Shown here in pieces: positions 22,459-36,900 of a DNA stretch of 64,000 nt. The notes below the pieces were generated by a model. It did no database searches. It was not told where the DNA came from and saw only the letters and a list, made by a program, of their open reading frames with translations. Each line of letters starts with the position of its first letter. The first letter of the stretch is position 1. A program made the position numbers and the translations under genes. Source of the stretch: Elymus sibiricus (lineage: Eukaryota; Streptophyta; Magnoliopsida; Poales; Poaceae); NCBI GenBank assembly GCA_039707655.1, contig CM077665.1, positions 447,019,531 through 447,083,530 on the forward strand. The letters are read 5' to 3'.

Positions 22459-25400
22459 TCAAAATAAATCATGAAATGCATGAAAAATAGCAAATGAAGT
22501 CAGAAAAGGGTTGAAAAGTGATGATGTGGCTTTGAATGGTGCATATTGAATGCAGAAAAAGTCTTGAGTTAAAATATGTTTAAAAATATGAAATCCCTTT
22601 GTAATAGACATGTTTTCGTCCGAAACCCTGATACTTCGAAGGAGATTGTCCAGTTTCTACACGAAGTACATCCAGTTTTTCCCGTAACCCTCTCAACTTC
22701 TTAGGACATGCTATGTGGGTGAAATTATTATACCATGCCAATTTTCAACCATTTCAGAGTTCATTTGCAGTGCTTTTCAATCTCAGGGTCATCTTAGCTC
22801 AAAATAAATCATGAAATGCATGAAAAATAGCAAATGAAGTCAGAAAAGGGTTGAAAAGTGATGATGTGGCTTTGAATGGTGCATATTGAATGCAGAAAAA
22901 GTCTTGAGTTAAAATATGTTTAAAAAATGAAATCCCTTTTGTAATAGACGAGTTTTCGTCCGAAACCCTAATACTTCGAAGGAGATTGTCCAGTTTGTAC
23001 ACGAAGTGCATCCAGTTTTTCCCGTAACCCTCTCAACTTTTTAGCACATGCTATGTGGGTGAAATTATGATACCATGCCAATTTTCAACCATTTCAGAGT
23101 TCATTTGCAGTGCTTTTCAATCTTAGGGTCATCTTAGCTCAAAATAAATCATGAAATGCATGAAAAATAGCAAATGAAGTCAGAAAAGGCTTGAAAAGTG
23201 ATGACGTGGCTTTGAATGGTGCATATTGAATGCAGAAAAAGTCTTGAGTTAAAATATGTTTAAAAATATGAAATCCCTTTGTAATAGACATGTTTTCGTC
23301 CGAAACCCTGATACTTCGAAGGAGATTGTCCAGTTTGTACACGAAGTGCATCCAGTTTTTCCCGTAACCCTCTCAATTTTTTAGCACATGCTATGTGGGT
23401 GAAATTATGATACCATGCCAATTTTCAACCATTCCAGAGTTCATTTGCAGAGCTTTTCAATCTTAGGGTCATCTTAGCTCAAAATAAATCATGAAATGCA
23501 TGAAAAATAGCAAATGAAGTCAGAAAAGGGTTAAAAGTAATGATGTGGCTTTTAATGGTGCATATTGAATGCAGAAAAAGTCTTGAGTTAAAATATGTTT
23601 AAAAATATGAAATCCCTTTGTAATAGAGGAGTTTTCGTCCGAAACCCTGATACTTCGAAGGAGATTGTCCAGTTTGTACACGAAGTGCATCCAGTTTTTC
23701 CCGTAACCCTCTCAATTTTTTAGCACATGCTATGTGGGTGAAATTATGATACCATGCCAATTTTCAACCATTCCAGAGTTCATTTGCAGTGCTTTTCAAT
23801 CTTAGGGTCATCTTAGCTCAAAATAAATCATGAAATGCATGAAAAATAGCAAATGAAGTCAGAAAAGGGTTGAAAAGTGATGATGTGGCTTTGAATGGTG
23901 CATATTGAATGCAGAAAAAGTCTTGAGTTAAAATATGTTTAAAAAATGAAATCCCTTTTGTAATAGACGAGTTTTCGTCCGAAACCCTGATACTTCGAAG
24001 GAGATTGTCTAGTTTGTACACGAAGTGCATCCAGTTTTTCCCGTAACTTTCTAAACTTTTTAGCACATGCTATGTGGGTGAAATTATGATACCATGCCAA
24101 TTATCAACCATTTCAGAGTTCATTTGCAGTGCTTTTCAATTTCAAGGTCATCTTAGCTCAAAATAAATCATGAAATGCATGAAAAATAGCAAATGAAGTC
24201 AGAAAAGGGTTAAAAGTGATGATGTGGCTTTTAATGGTGCATATTGAATGCAGAAAAAGTCTTGAGTTAAAATATGTTTAAAAATATGAAATCCCTTTGT
24301 AATAGATGAGTTTTCGTCCGAAACCCTAATACTTCGAAGGAGATTGTCCAGTTTGTACACGAAGTGCATCCAGTTTTTCCCGTAACCCTCTCAATTTTTT
24401 AGCACATGCTATGTGGGTGAAATTATGATACCATGCCAATTTTCAACCATTCCAGAGTTCATTTGCAGTGCTTTTCAATCTTAGGGTCATCTTAGCTCAA
24501 AATAAATCATGAAATGCATGAAAAATAGCAAATGAAGTCAGAAAAGGGTTGAAAAGTGATGATGTGGCTTTGAATGGTGCATATTGAATGCAGAAAAAGT
24601 CTTGAGTTAAAATATGTTTAAAAAATGAAATCCCTTTTGTAATAGACGAGTTTTCGTCCGAAACCCTGATACTTCGAAGGAGATTGTCCAGTTTGTACAC
24701 GAAGTGCATCCAGTTTTTCCCGTAACTTTCTCAACTTTTTAGCACATGCTATGTGGGTGAAATTATGATACCATGCCAATTATCAACCATTTCAGAGTTC
24801 ATTTGCAGTGCTTTTCAATTTCAAGGTCATCTTAGCTCAAAATAAATCATGAAATGCATGAAAAATAGCAAATGAAGTCAGAAAAGGGTTGAAAAGTGAT
24901 GATGTGTCTTTGAATGGTGCATATTGAATGCAGAAAAAGTCTTGAGTTAAAATATGTTTAAAAAATGAAATCCCTTTGTAATAGACGAGTTTTCGTCCGA
25001 AACCCTAATACTTCGAAGGAGATTGTCCAGTTTGTACACGAAGTGCATCCAGTTTTTCCCGTAACCCTCTCAACTTTTTAGCACATGCTATGTGGGTGAA
25101 ATTATGATACCATGCCAATTTTCAACCATTCCAGAGTTCATTTGCAGTGCTTTTCAATCTTAGGGTCATCTTAGCTCAAAATAAATCATGAAATGCATGA
25201 AAAATAGCAAATGAAGTCAGAAAAGGCTTGAAAAGTGATGACGTGGCTTTGAATGGTGCATATTGAATGCAGAAAAAGTCTTGAGTTAAAATATGTTTAA
25301 AAAATGAAATCCCTTTTGTAATAGACGAGTTTTCGTCCGAAACCCTAATACTTCGAAGGAGATTGTCCAGTTTGTACACGAAGTGCATCCAGTTTTTCCC

Positions 25401-28400
25401 GTAACCCTCTCAACTTTTTAGCACATGCTATGTGGGTGAAATTATGATACCATGCCAAATTTCAACCATTTCAGAGTTCATTTGCAGTGCTTTTCAATCT
25501 TAGGGTCATCTTAGCTCAAAATAAATCATGAAATGCATGAAAAATAGCAAATGAAGTCAGAAAAGGCTTGAAAAGTGATGACGTGGCTTTGAATGGTGCA
25601 TATTGAATGCAGAAAAAGTCTTGAGTTAAAATATGTTTAAAAATATGAAATCCCTTTGTAATAGACATGTTTTCGTCCGAAACCCTGATACTTCGAAGGA
25701 GATTGTCCAGTTTGTACACGAAGTGCATCCAGTTTTTCCCGTAACCCTCTCAATTTTTTAGCACATGCTATGTGGGTGAAATTATGATACCATGCCAATT
25801 TTCAACCATTCCAGAGTTCATTTGCAGAGCTTTTCAATCTTAGGGTCATCTTAGCTCAAAATAAATCATGAAATGCATGAAAAATAGCAAATGAAGTCAG
25901 AAAAGGGTTAAAAGTAATGATGTGGCTTTTAATGGTGCATATTGAATGCAGAAAAAGTCTTGAGTTAAAATATGTTTAAAAATATGAAATCCCTTTGTAA
26001 TAGAGGAGTTTTCGTCCGAAACCCTGATACTTCGAAGGAGATTGTCCAGTTTGTACACGAAGTGCATCCAGTTTTTCCCGTAACCCTCTCAATTTTTTAG
26101 CACATGCTATGTGGGTGAAATTATGATACCATGCCAATTTTCAACCATTCCAGAGTTCATTTGCAGTGCTTTTCAATCTTAGGGTCATCTTAGCTCAAAA
26201 TAAATCATGAAATGCATGAAAAATAGCAAATGAAGTCAGAAAAGGGTTGAAAAGTGATGATGTGGCTTTGAATGGTGCATATTGAATGCAGAAAAAGTCT
26301 TGAGTTAAAATATGTTTAAAAAATGAAATCCCTTTTGTAATAGACGAGTTTTCGTCCGAAACCCTGATACTTCGAAGGAGATTGTCCAGTTTGTACACGA
26401 AGTGCATCCAGTTTTTCCCGTAACTTTCTAAACTTTTTAGCACATGCTATGTGGGTGAAATTATGATACCATGCCAATTATCAACCATTTCAGAGTTCAT
26501 TTGCAGTGCTTTTCAATTTCAAGGTCATCTTAGCTCAAAATAAATCATGAAATGCATGAAAAATAGCAAATGAAGTCAGAAAAGGGTTGAAAAGTGATGA
26601 TGTGGCTTTGAATGGTGCATATTGAATGCAGAAAAAGTCTTGAGTTAAAATATGTTTAAAAAATAAAATCCTTTTGTAATAGACGAGTTTTCGTCCGAAA
26701 CCCTGATACTTCGAAGGAGATTGTCCAGTTTGTACACGAAGTGCATCCAGTTTTTCCCGTAACCCTCTCACCTTTTTAGCACATGCTATGTGGGTGAAAT
26801 TATGATAGCATGCCAATTTTCAACCATTCCAGAGTTCATTTGCAGTCCTTTTCAATCTTAGGGTCATCTTAGCTCAAAATAAATCATGAAATGCATGAAA
26901 AATCGCAAATGAAGTCAGAAAAGGGTTGAAAAGTGATGATGTGGCTTTGAATGGTGCATATTGAATGCAGAAAAAGTCTTGAGTTAAAATATGTTTAAAA
27001 AAATGAAATCCCTTTGTAATAGATGAGTTTTCGTCCGAAACCCTGATACTTCGAAGGAGATTGTCCAGTTTGTACACGAAGTGCATCCAGTTTTTCCCGT
27101 AACCCTCTCAATTTTTTAGCACATGCTATGTGGGTTTAATTATGATACCATGCCAATTTTCAACCATTTCAGAGTTCATTTCCAGTGCTTTTCAATCTCA
27201 GGGTCATCTTAGCTCAAAATAAATCATGAAATGCATGAAAAATAGCAAATGAAGTCAGAAAAGGGTTGAAAAGTGATGATGTGGCTTTGAATGGTGCATA
27301 TTGAATGCAGAAAAAGTCTTGAGTTAAAATATGTTTAAAAAATGAAATCCCTTTTGTAATAGACGAGTTTTCGTCCGAAACCCTGATACTTCGAAGGAGA
27401 TTGTCTAGTTTGTACACGAAGTGCATCCAGTTTTTCCCGTAACTTTCTCAACTTTTTAGCACATGCTATGTGGGTGAAATTATGATACCATGCCAATTAT
27501 CAACCATTTCAGAGTTCATTTGCAGTGCTTTTCAATTTCAAGGTCATCTTAGCTCAAAATAAATCATGAAATGCATGAAAAATAGCAAATGAAGTCAGAA
27601 AAGGGTTAAAAGTGATGATGTGGCTTTTAATGGTGCATATTGAATGCAGAAAAAGTCTTGAGTTAAAATATGTTTAAAAATATGAAATCCCTTTGTAATA
27701 GATGAGTTTTCGTCCGAAACCCTAATACTTCGAAGGAGATTGTCCAGTTTGTACACGAAGTGCATCCAGTTTTTCCCGTAACCCTCTCAATTTTTTAGCA
27801 CATGCTATGTGGGTGAAATTATGATACCATGCCAATTTTCAACCATTCCAGAGTTCATTTGCAGTGCTTTTCAATCTTAGGGTCATCTTAGCTCAAAATA
27901 AATCATGAAATGCATGAAAAATAGCAAATGAAGTCAGAAAAGGGTTGAAAAGTGATGATGTGGCTTTGAATGGTGCATATTGAATGCAGAAAAAGTCTTG
28001 AGTTAAAATATGTTTAAAAAATGAAATCCCTTTTGTAATAGACGAGTTTTCGTCCGAAACCCTGATACTTCGAAGGAGATTGTCCAGTTTGTACACGAAG
28101 TGCATCCAGTTTTTCCCGTAACTTTCTCAACTTTTTAGCACATGCTATGTGGGTGAAATTATGATACCATGCCAATTATCAACCATTTCAGAGTTCATTT
28201 GCAGTGCTTTTCAATTTCAAGGTCATCTTAGCTCAAAATAAATCATGAAATGCATGAAAAATAGCAAATGAAGTCAGAAAAGGGTTGAAAAGTGATGATG
28301 TGGCTTTGAATGGTGCATATTGAATGCAGAAAAAGTCTTGAGTTAAAATATGTTTAAAAAATGAAATCCCTTTGTAATAGACGAGTTTTCGTCCGAAACC

Positions 28401-30948
28401 CTAATACTTCGAAGGAGATTGTCCAGTTTGTACACGAAGTGCATCCAGTTTTTCCCGTAACCCTCTCAACTTTTTAGCACATGCTATGTGGGTGAAATTA
28501 TGATACCATGCCAATTTTCAACCATTCCAGAGTTCATTTGCAGTGCTTTTCAATCTTAGGGTCATCTTAGCTCAAAATAAATCATGAAATGCATGAAAAA
28601 TAGCAAATGAAGTCAGAAAAGGCTTGAAAAGTGATGACGTGGCTTTGAATGGTGCATATTGAATGCAGAAAAAGTCTTGAGTTAAAATATGTTTAAAAAA
28701 TGAAATCCCTTTTGTAATAGACGAGTTTTCGTCCGAAACCCTAATACTTCGAAGGAGATTGTCCAGTTTGTACACGAAGTGCATCCAGTTTTTCCCGTAA
28801 CCCTCTCAACTTTTTAGCACATGCTATGTGGGTGAAATTATGATACCATGCCAAATTTCAACCATTTCAGAGTTCATTTGCAGTGCTTTTCAATCTTAGG
28901 GTCATCTTAGCTCAAAATAAATCATGAAATGCATGAAAAATAGCAAATGAAGTCAGAAAAGGCTTGAAAAGTGATGACGTGGCTTTGAATGGTGCATATT
29001 GAATGCAGAAAAAGTCTTGAGTTAAAATATGTTTAAAAATATGAAATCCCTTTGTAATAGACATGTTTTCGTCCGAAACCCTGATACTTCGAAGGAGATT
29101 GTCCAGTTTGTACACGAAGTGCATCCAGTTTTTCCCGTAACCCTCTCAATTTTTTAGCACATGCTATGTGGGTGAAATTATGATACCATGCCAATTTTCA
29201 ACCATTCCAGAGTTCATTTGCAGTGCTTTTCAATCTTAGGGTCATCTTAGCTCAAAATAAATCATGAAATGCATGAAAAATAGCAAATGAAGTCAGAAAA
29301 GGGTTAAAAGTAATGATGTGGCTTTTAATGGTGCATATTGAATGCAGAAAAAGTCTTGAGTTAAAATATGTTTAAAAATATGAAATCCCTTTGTAATAGA
29401 GGAGTTTTCGTCCGAAACCCTGATACTTCGAAGGAGATTGTCCAGTTTGTACACGAAGTGCATCCAGTTTTTCCCGTAACCCTCTCAATTTTTTAGCACA
29501 TGCTATGTGGGTGAAATTATGATACCATGCCAATTTTCAACCATTCCAGAGTTCATTTGCAGTGCTTTTCAATCTTAGGGTCATCTTAGCTCAAAATAAA
29601 TCATGAAATGCATGAAAAATAGCAAATGAAGTCAGAAAAGGGTTGAAAAGTGATGATGTGGCTTTGAATGGTGCATATTGAATGCAGAAAAAGTCTTGAG
29701 TTAAAATATGTTTAAAAAATGAAATCCCTTTTGTAATAGACGAGTTTTCGTCCGAAACCCTGATACTTCGAAGGAGATTGTCCAGTTTGTACACGAAGTG
29801 CATCCAGTTTTTCCCGTAACTTTCTAAACTTTTTAGCACATGCTATGTGGGTGAAATTATGATACCATGCCAATTATCAACCATTTCAGAGTTCATTTGC
29901 AGTGCTTTTCAATTTCAAGGTCATCTTAGCTCAAAATAAATCATGAAATGCATGAAAAATAGCAAATGAAGTCAGAAAAGGGTTGAAAAGTGATGATGTG
30001 GCTTTGAATGGTGCATATTGAATGCAGAAAAAGTCTTGAGTTAAAATATGTTTAAAAAATAAAATCCTTTTGTAATAGACGAGTTTTCGTCCGAAACCCT
30101 GATACTTCGAAGGAGATTGTCCAGTTTGTACACGAAGTGCATCCAGTTTTTCCCGTAACCCTCTCACCTTTTTAGCACATGCTATGTGGGTGAAATTATG
30201 ATAGCATGCCAATTTTCAACCATTCCAGAGTTCATTTGCAGTCCTTTTCAATCTTAGGGTCATCTTAGCTCAAAATAAATCATGAAATGCATGAAAAATC
30301 GCAAATGAAGTCAGAAAAGGGTTGAAAAGTGATGATGTGGCTTTGAATGGTGCATATTGAATGCAGAAAAAGTCTTGAGTTAAAATATGTTTAAAAAAAT
30401 GAAATCCCTTTGTAATAGACGAGTTTTCGTCCGAAACCCTGATACTTTGAAGGAGATTGTCCAGTTTGTACACGAAGTGCATCCAGTTTTTCCCGAACAT
30501 TCTCAACTTTTTAGCACATGCTACGTGGGTTTAATTATGATACCATGCCAATTTTCAACCATTTCAGAGTTCATTTGCAGTGCTTTTCAATCTCAGGGTC
30601 ATCTTAGCTCAAAATAAATCATGAAATGCATGAAAAATAGCAAATGAAGTCAGAAAAGGGTTGAAAAGTGATGATGTGGCTTTGAATGGTGCATATTGAA
30701 TGCAGAAAAAGTCTTGAGTTAAAATATGTTTAAAAAATGAAATCCCTTTTGTAATAGACGAGTTTTCGTCCGAAACCCTAATACTTCGAAGGAGATTGTC
30801 CAGTTTGTACACGAAGTGCATCCAGTTTTTATCGTAACCCTCTCAACTTTTTAGCACATGCTATGTGGGTGAAATTATGATACCATGCCAATTTTCAACC
30901 ATTTCAGAGTTCATTTGCAGTGTTTTTCAATCTCAGGGTCATCTTAGC
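22459..30948. repeat. HOR block with 3,396-bp ten-monomer unit
   Basis: The unit 25176-28571 has monomer starts 25176, 25516 (M), 25856 (D), 26195, 26535 (Q), 26874, 27214, 27554 (D), 27893 and 28233. It is repeated from 28572 for about six monomers. The rare ATAGCATGCC at 26805 and 30201 gives the exact 3,396 offset. AATCGCAAATG (26902, 30298), TAATAGAGG and AAAAGTAATG also recur. A seven-monomer relative (23139-25515) precedes it, linked by GCAGAGCTTTT at 23447 and 25824 (offset 2,377). In that relative the Q and AATCGC monomers are absent. Confidence 0.86.
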
Positions 30949-33900
30949 TCAAAATAAATCATGAAATGCATGAAAAATAGCAAATGAAGTCAGAAAAGGG
31001 TTGAAAAGTGATGATGTGGCTTTGAATGGTGCATATTGAATGCAGAAAAAGTCTTGAGTTAAAATATGTTTAAAAAAATGAAATCCCTTTGTAATAGACG
31101 AGTTTTCGTCCGAAACCCTGATACTTCGAAGGAGATTCTCCAGTTTGTACACGAAGTGCATCCAGTTTTTCCCGAACTTTCTCAACTTTTTAGCACATGT
31201 TATGTGGGTTTAATTATGATACCATGCCAATTATCAACCATTTCAGAGTTCATTTGCAGTGCTTTTCAATTTCAGGGTCATCTTAGCTCAAAATAAATCA
31301 TGAAATGCATGAAAAATAGCTAATGAAGTCAGAAAAGGGTTGAAAAGTGATGATGTGGCTTTGAATGGTGCATATTGAATGCAGAAAAAGTCTTGAGTTA
31401 AAATATGTTTAAAAAATAAAATCCTTTTGTAATAGACGAGTTTTCGTCCGAAACCCTGATACTTCGAAGGAGATTGTCCAGTTTGTACACGAAGTGCATC
31501 CAGTTTTTCCCGTAACCCTCTCACCTTTTTAGCACATGCTATGTGGGTGAAATTATGATACCATGCCAATTTTCAACCATTTCAGAGTTCATTTGCAGTC
31601 CTTTTCAATCTCAGGGTCATCTTAGCTCAAAATAAATCATGAAATGCATGAAAAATAGCAAATGAAGTCAGAAAAGGGTTGAAAAGTGATGATGTGGCTT
31701 TGAATGGTGCATATTGAATGCAGAAAAAGTCTTGAGTTAAAATATGTTTAAAAAAATGAAATCCCTGTGTAATAGACGAGTTTTCGTCCGAAACCCTGAT
31801 ACTTCGAAGGAGATTCTCCAGTTTGTACACGAAGTGCATCCAGTTTTTCCCGAACTTTCTCAACTTTTTAGCACATGTTATGTGGGTTTAATTATGATAC
31901 CATGCCAATTTTCAACCATTTCAGAGTTCATTTGCAGTGCTTTTCAATCTTAGGGTCATCTTAGCTCAAAATAAATCATGAAACGCATGAAAAATAGCAA
32001 ATGAAGTCAGAAAAGGGTTAAAAGTGATCATGTGGCTTTTAATGGTGCATATTGAATGCAGAAAAAGTCTTGAGTTAAAATATGTTTAAAAATATGAAAT
32101 CCCTTTGTAATAGACGAGTTTTCGTCCGAAACCCTGATACTTCGAAGGAGATTGTCCAGTTTGTACACGAAGTGCATCCAGTTTTTCCCGTAACCCTCTC
32201 AATTTTTTAGCACATGCTATGTGGGTGAAATTATGATACCATGCCAATTTTCAACCATTCCAGAGTTCATTTGCAGTGCTTTTCAATCTTGGGGTCATCT
32301 TAGCTCAAAATAAATCATGAAATGCATGAAAAATAGCAAATGAAGTCAGAAAAGGGTTAAAAGTGATGATGTGGCTTTTAATGGTGCATATTGAATGCAG
32401 AAAAAGTCTTGAGTTAAAATATGTTTAAAAATATGAAATCCCTTTGTAATAGAGGAGTTTTCGTCCGAAACCCTGATACTTCGAAGGAGATTGTCCAGTT
32501 TGTACACGAAGTGCATCCAGTTTTTCCCGTAACCCTCTCAATTTTTTAGCACATGCTATGTGGGTGAAATTATGATACCATGCCAATTTTCAACCATTCC
32601 AGAGTTCATTTGCAGTGCTTTTCAATCTTAGGGTCATCTTAGCTCAAAATAAATCATGAAATGCATGAAAAATAGCAAATGAAGTCAGAAAAGGGTTGAA
32701 AAGTGATGATGTGGCTTTGAATGGTGCATATTGAATGCAGAAAAAGTCTTGAGTTAAAATATGTTTAAAAAATGAAATCCCTTTTGTAATAGACGAGTTT
32801 TCGTCCGAAACCCTGATACTTCGAAGGAGATTGTCCAGTTTGTACACGAAGTGCATCCAGTTTTTCCCGTAACTTTCTAAACTTTTTAGCACATGCTATG
32901 TGGGTGAAATTATGATACCATGCCAATTATCAACCATTTCAGAGTTCATTTGCAGTGCTTTTCAATTTCAAGGTCATCTTAGCTCAAAATAAATCATGAA
33001 ATGCATGAAAAATAGCAAATGAAGTCAGAAAAGGGTTGAAAAGTGATGATGTGGCTTTGAATGGTGCATATTGAATGCAGAAAAAGTCTTGAGTTAAAAT
33101 ATGTTTAAAAAATAAAATCCTTTTGTAATAGACGAGTTTTCGTCCGAAACCCTGATACTTCGAAGGAGATTGTCCAGTTTGTACACGAAGTGCATCCAGT
33201 TTTTCCCGTAACCCTCTCACCTTTTTAGCACATGCTATGTGGGTGAAATTATGATACCATGCCAATTTTCAACCATTCCAGAGTTCATTTGCAGTCCTTT
33301 TCAATCTTAGGGTCATCTTAGCTCAAAATAAATCATGAAATGCATGAAAAATCGCAAATGAAGTCAGAAAAGGGTTGAAAAGTGATGATGTGGCTTTGAA
33401 TGGTGCATATTGAATGCAGAAAAAGTCTTGAGTTAAAATATGTTTAAAAAAATGAAATCCCTTTGTAATAGACGAGTTTTCGTCCGAAACCCTGATACTT
33501 TGAAGGAGATTGTCCAGTTTGTACACGAAGTGCATCCAGTTTTTCCCGAACTTTCTCAACTTTTTAGCACATGCTATGTGGGTTTAATTATGATACCATG
33601 CCAATTTTCAACCATTTCAGAGTTCATTTGCAGTGTTTTTCAATCTCAGGGTCATCTTAGCTCAAAATAAATCATGAAATGCATGAAAAATAGCAAATGA
33701 AGTCAGAAAAGGGTTGAAAAGTGATGATGTGGCTTTGAATGGTGCATATTGAATGCAGAAAAAGTCTTGAGTTAAAATATGTTTAAAAAAATGAAATCCC
33801 TTTGTAATAGACGAGTTTTCGTCCGAAACCCTGATACTTCGAAGGAGATTCTCCAGTTTGTACACGAAGTGCATCCAGTTTTTCCCGAACTTTCTCAACT

Positions 33901-36900
33901 TTTTAGCACATGTTATGTGGGTTTAATTATGATACCATGCCAATTTTCAACCATTTCAGAGTTCATTTGCAGTGCTTTTCAATTTCAGGGTCATCTTAGC
34001 TCAAAATAAATCATGAAATGCATGAAAAATAGCAAATGAAGTCAGAAAAGGGTTGAAAAGTGATGATGTGGCTTTGAATGGTGCATATTGAATGCAGAAA
34101 AAGTCTTGAGTTAAAATATGTTTAAAAAATAAAATCCTTTTGTAATAGACGAGTTTTCGTCTGAAACCCTGATACTTCGAAGGAGATTGTCCAGTTTGTA
34201 CACGAAGTGCATCCAGTTTTTCCCGTAACCCTCTCACCTTTTTAGCACATGCTATGTGGATGAAATTATGATACCATGCCAATTTTCAACCATTTCAGAG
34301 TTCATTTGCAGTCCTTTTCAATCTCAGGGTCATCTTAGCTCAAAATAAATCATGAAATGCATGAAAAATAGCAAATGAAGTCAGAAAACGGTTGAAAAAT
34401 GATGATGTGGCTTTGAATGGTGCATATTGAATGCAGAAAAAGTCTTGAGTTAAAATATGTTTAAAAAAATGAAATCCCTTTGTAATAGACGAGTTTTCGT
34501 CCGAAACCCTGATACTTCGAAGGAGATTCTCCAGTTTGTACACGAAGTGCATCCAGTTTTTCCCGAACTTTCTCAACTTTTTAGCACATGTTATGTGGGT
34601 TTAATTATGATACCATGCCAATTTTCAACCATTTCAGAGTTCATTTGCAGTGCTTTTCAATCTTAGGGTCATCTTAGCTCAAAATAAATCATGAAACGCA
34701 TGAAAAATAGCAAATGAAGTCAGAAAAGGGTTAAAAGTGATGATGTGACTTTTAATGGTGCATATTGAATGCAGAAAAATTCTTGAATTAAAATATGTTT
34801 AAAAATATGAAATCCCTTTGTAATAGACGAGTTTTCGTCCGAAACCCTGATACTTCGAAGGAGATTGTCCAGTTTGTACACGAAGTGCATCCAGTTTTTC
34901 CCGTAACCCTCTCAATTTTTTAGCACATGCTATGTGGGTGAAATCATGATACCATGCCAATTTTCAACCATTCCAGAGTTCATTTGCAGTGCTTTTCAAT
35001 CTTAGGGTCATCTTAGCTCAAAATAAATCATGAAATGCATGAAAAATAGCAAATGAAGTCCGAAAAGGGTTGAAAAGTGATGATGTGGCTTTGAATGGTG
35101 CATATTGAATGCAGAAAAAGTCTTGAGTTAAAATATGTTTAAAAAATGAAATCCCTTTTGTAATAGACGAGTTTTCGTCCGAAACCCTGATACTTCGAAG
35201 GAGATTGTCCAGTTTGTACACGAAGTGCATCCAGTTTTTCCCGTAACTTTCTCAACTTTTTAGCACATGCTATGTGGGTGAAATTATGATACCATGCCAA
35301 TTATCAACCATTTCAGAGTTCATTTGCAGTGCTTTTCAATTTCAAGGTCATCTTAGCTCAAAATAAATCCTGAAATGCATGAAAAATAGCAAATGAAGTC
35401 AGAAAAGGGTTGAAAAGTGATGATGTGGCTTTGAATGGTGCATATTGAATGCAGAAAAAGTCTTGAGTTAAAATATGTTTAAAAAATAAAATCCTTTTGT
35501 AATAGACGAGTTTTCGTCCGAAACCCTGATACTTCGAAGGAGATTGTCCAGTTTGTACACGAAGTGCATCCAGTTTTTCCCGTAACCCTCTCACCTTTTT
35601 AGCACATGCTATGTGGGTGAAATTATGATACCATGCCAATTTTCAACCATTCCAGAGTTCATTTGCAGTCCTTTTCAATCTTAGGGTCATCTTAGCTCAA
35701 AATAAATCATGAAATGCATGAAAAATCGCAAATGAAGTCAGAAAAGGGTTGAAAAGTGATGATGTGGCTTTGAATGGTGCATATTGAATGCAGAAAAAGT
35801 CTTGAGTTAAAATATGTTTAAAAAAATGAAATCCCTTTGTAATAGACGAGTTTTCGTCCGAAACCCTGATACTTTGAAGGAGATTGTCCAGTTTGTACAC
35901 GAAGTGCATCCAGTTTTTCCCGAACTTTCTCAACTTTTTAGCACATGCTATGTGGGTTTAATTATGATACCATGCCAATTTTCAACCATTTCAGAGTTCA
36001 TTTGCAGTGTTTTTCAATCTCAGGGTCATCTTAGCTCAAAATAAATCATGAAATGCATGAAAAATAGCAAATGAAGTCAGAAAAGGGTTGAAAAGTGATG
36101 ATGTGGCTTTGAATGGTGCATATTGAATGCAGAAAAAGTCTTGAGTTAAAATATGTTTAAAAAAATGAAATCCCTTTGTAATAGACGAGTTTTCGTCCGA
36201 AACCCTGATACTTCGAAGGAGATTCTCCAGTTTGTACACGAAGTGCATCCAGTTTTTCCCGAACTTTCTCAACTTTTTAGCACATGTTATGTGGGTTTAA
36301 TTATGATACCATGCCAATTTTCAACCATTTCAGAGTTCATTTGCAGTGCTTTTCAATTTCAGGGTCATCTTAGCTCAAAATAAATCATGAAATGCATGAA
36401 AAATAGCAAATGAAGTCAGAAAAGGGTTGAAAAGTGATGATGTGGCTTTGAATGGTGCATATTGAATGCAGAAAAAGTCTTGAGTTAAAATATGTTTAAA
36501 AAATAAAATCCTTTTGTAATAGACGAGTTTTCGTCCGAAACCCTGATACTTCGAAGGAGATTGTCCAGTTTGTACACGAAGTGCATCCAGTTTTTCCCGT
36601 AACCCTCTCACCTTTTTAGCACATGCTATGTGGGTGAAATTATGATACCATGCCAATTTTCAACCATTTCAGAGTTCATTTGCAGTCCTTTTCAATCTCA
36701 GGGTCATCTTAGCTCAAAATAAATCATGAAATGCATGAAAAATAGCAAATGAAGTCAGAAAACGGTTGAAAAGTGATGATGTGGCTTTGAATGGTGCATA
36801 TTGAATGCAGAAAAAGTCTTGAGTTAAAATATGTTTAAAAAAATGAAATCCCTTTGTAATAGACGAGTTTTCGTCCGAAACCCTGATACTTCGAAGGAGA

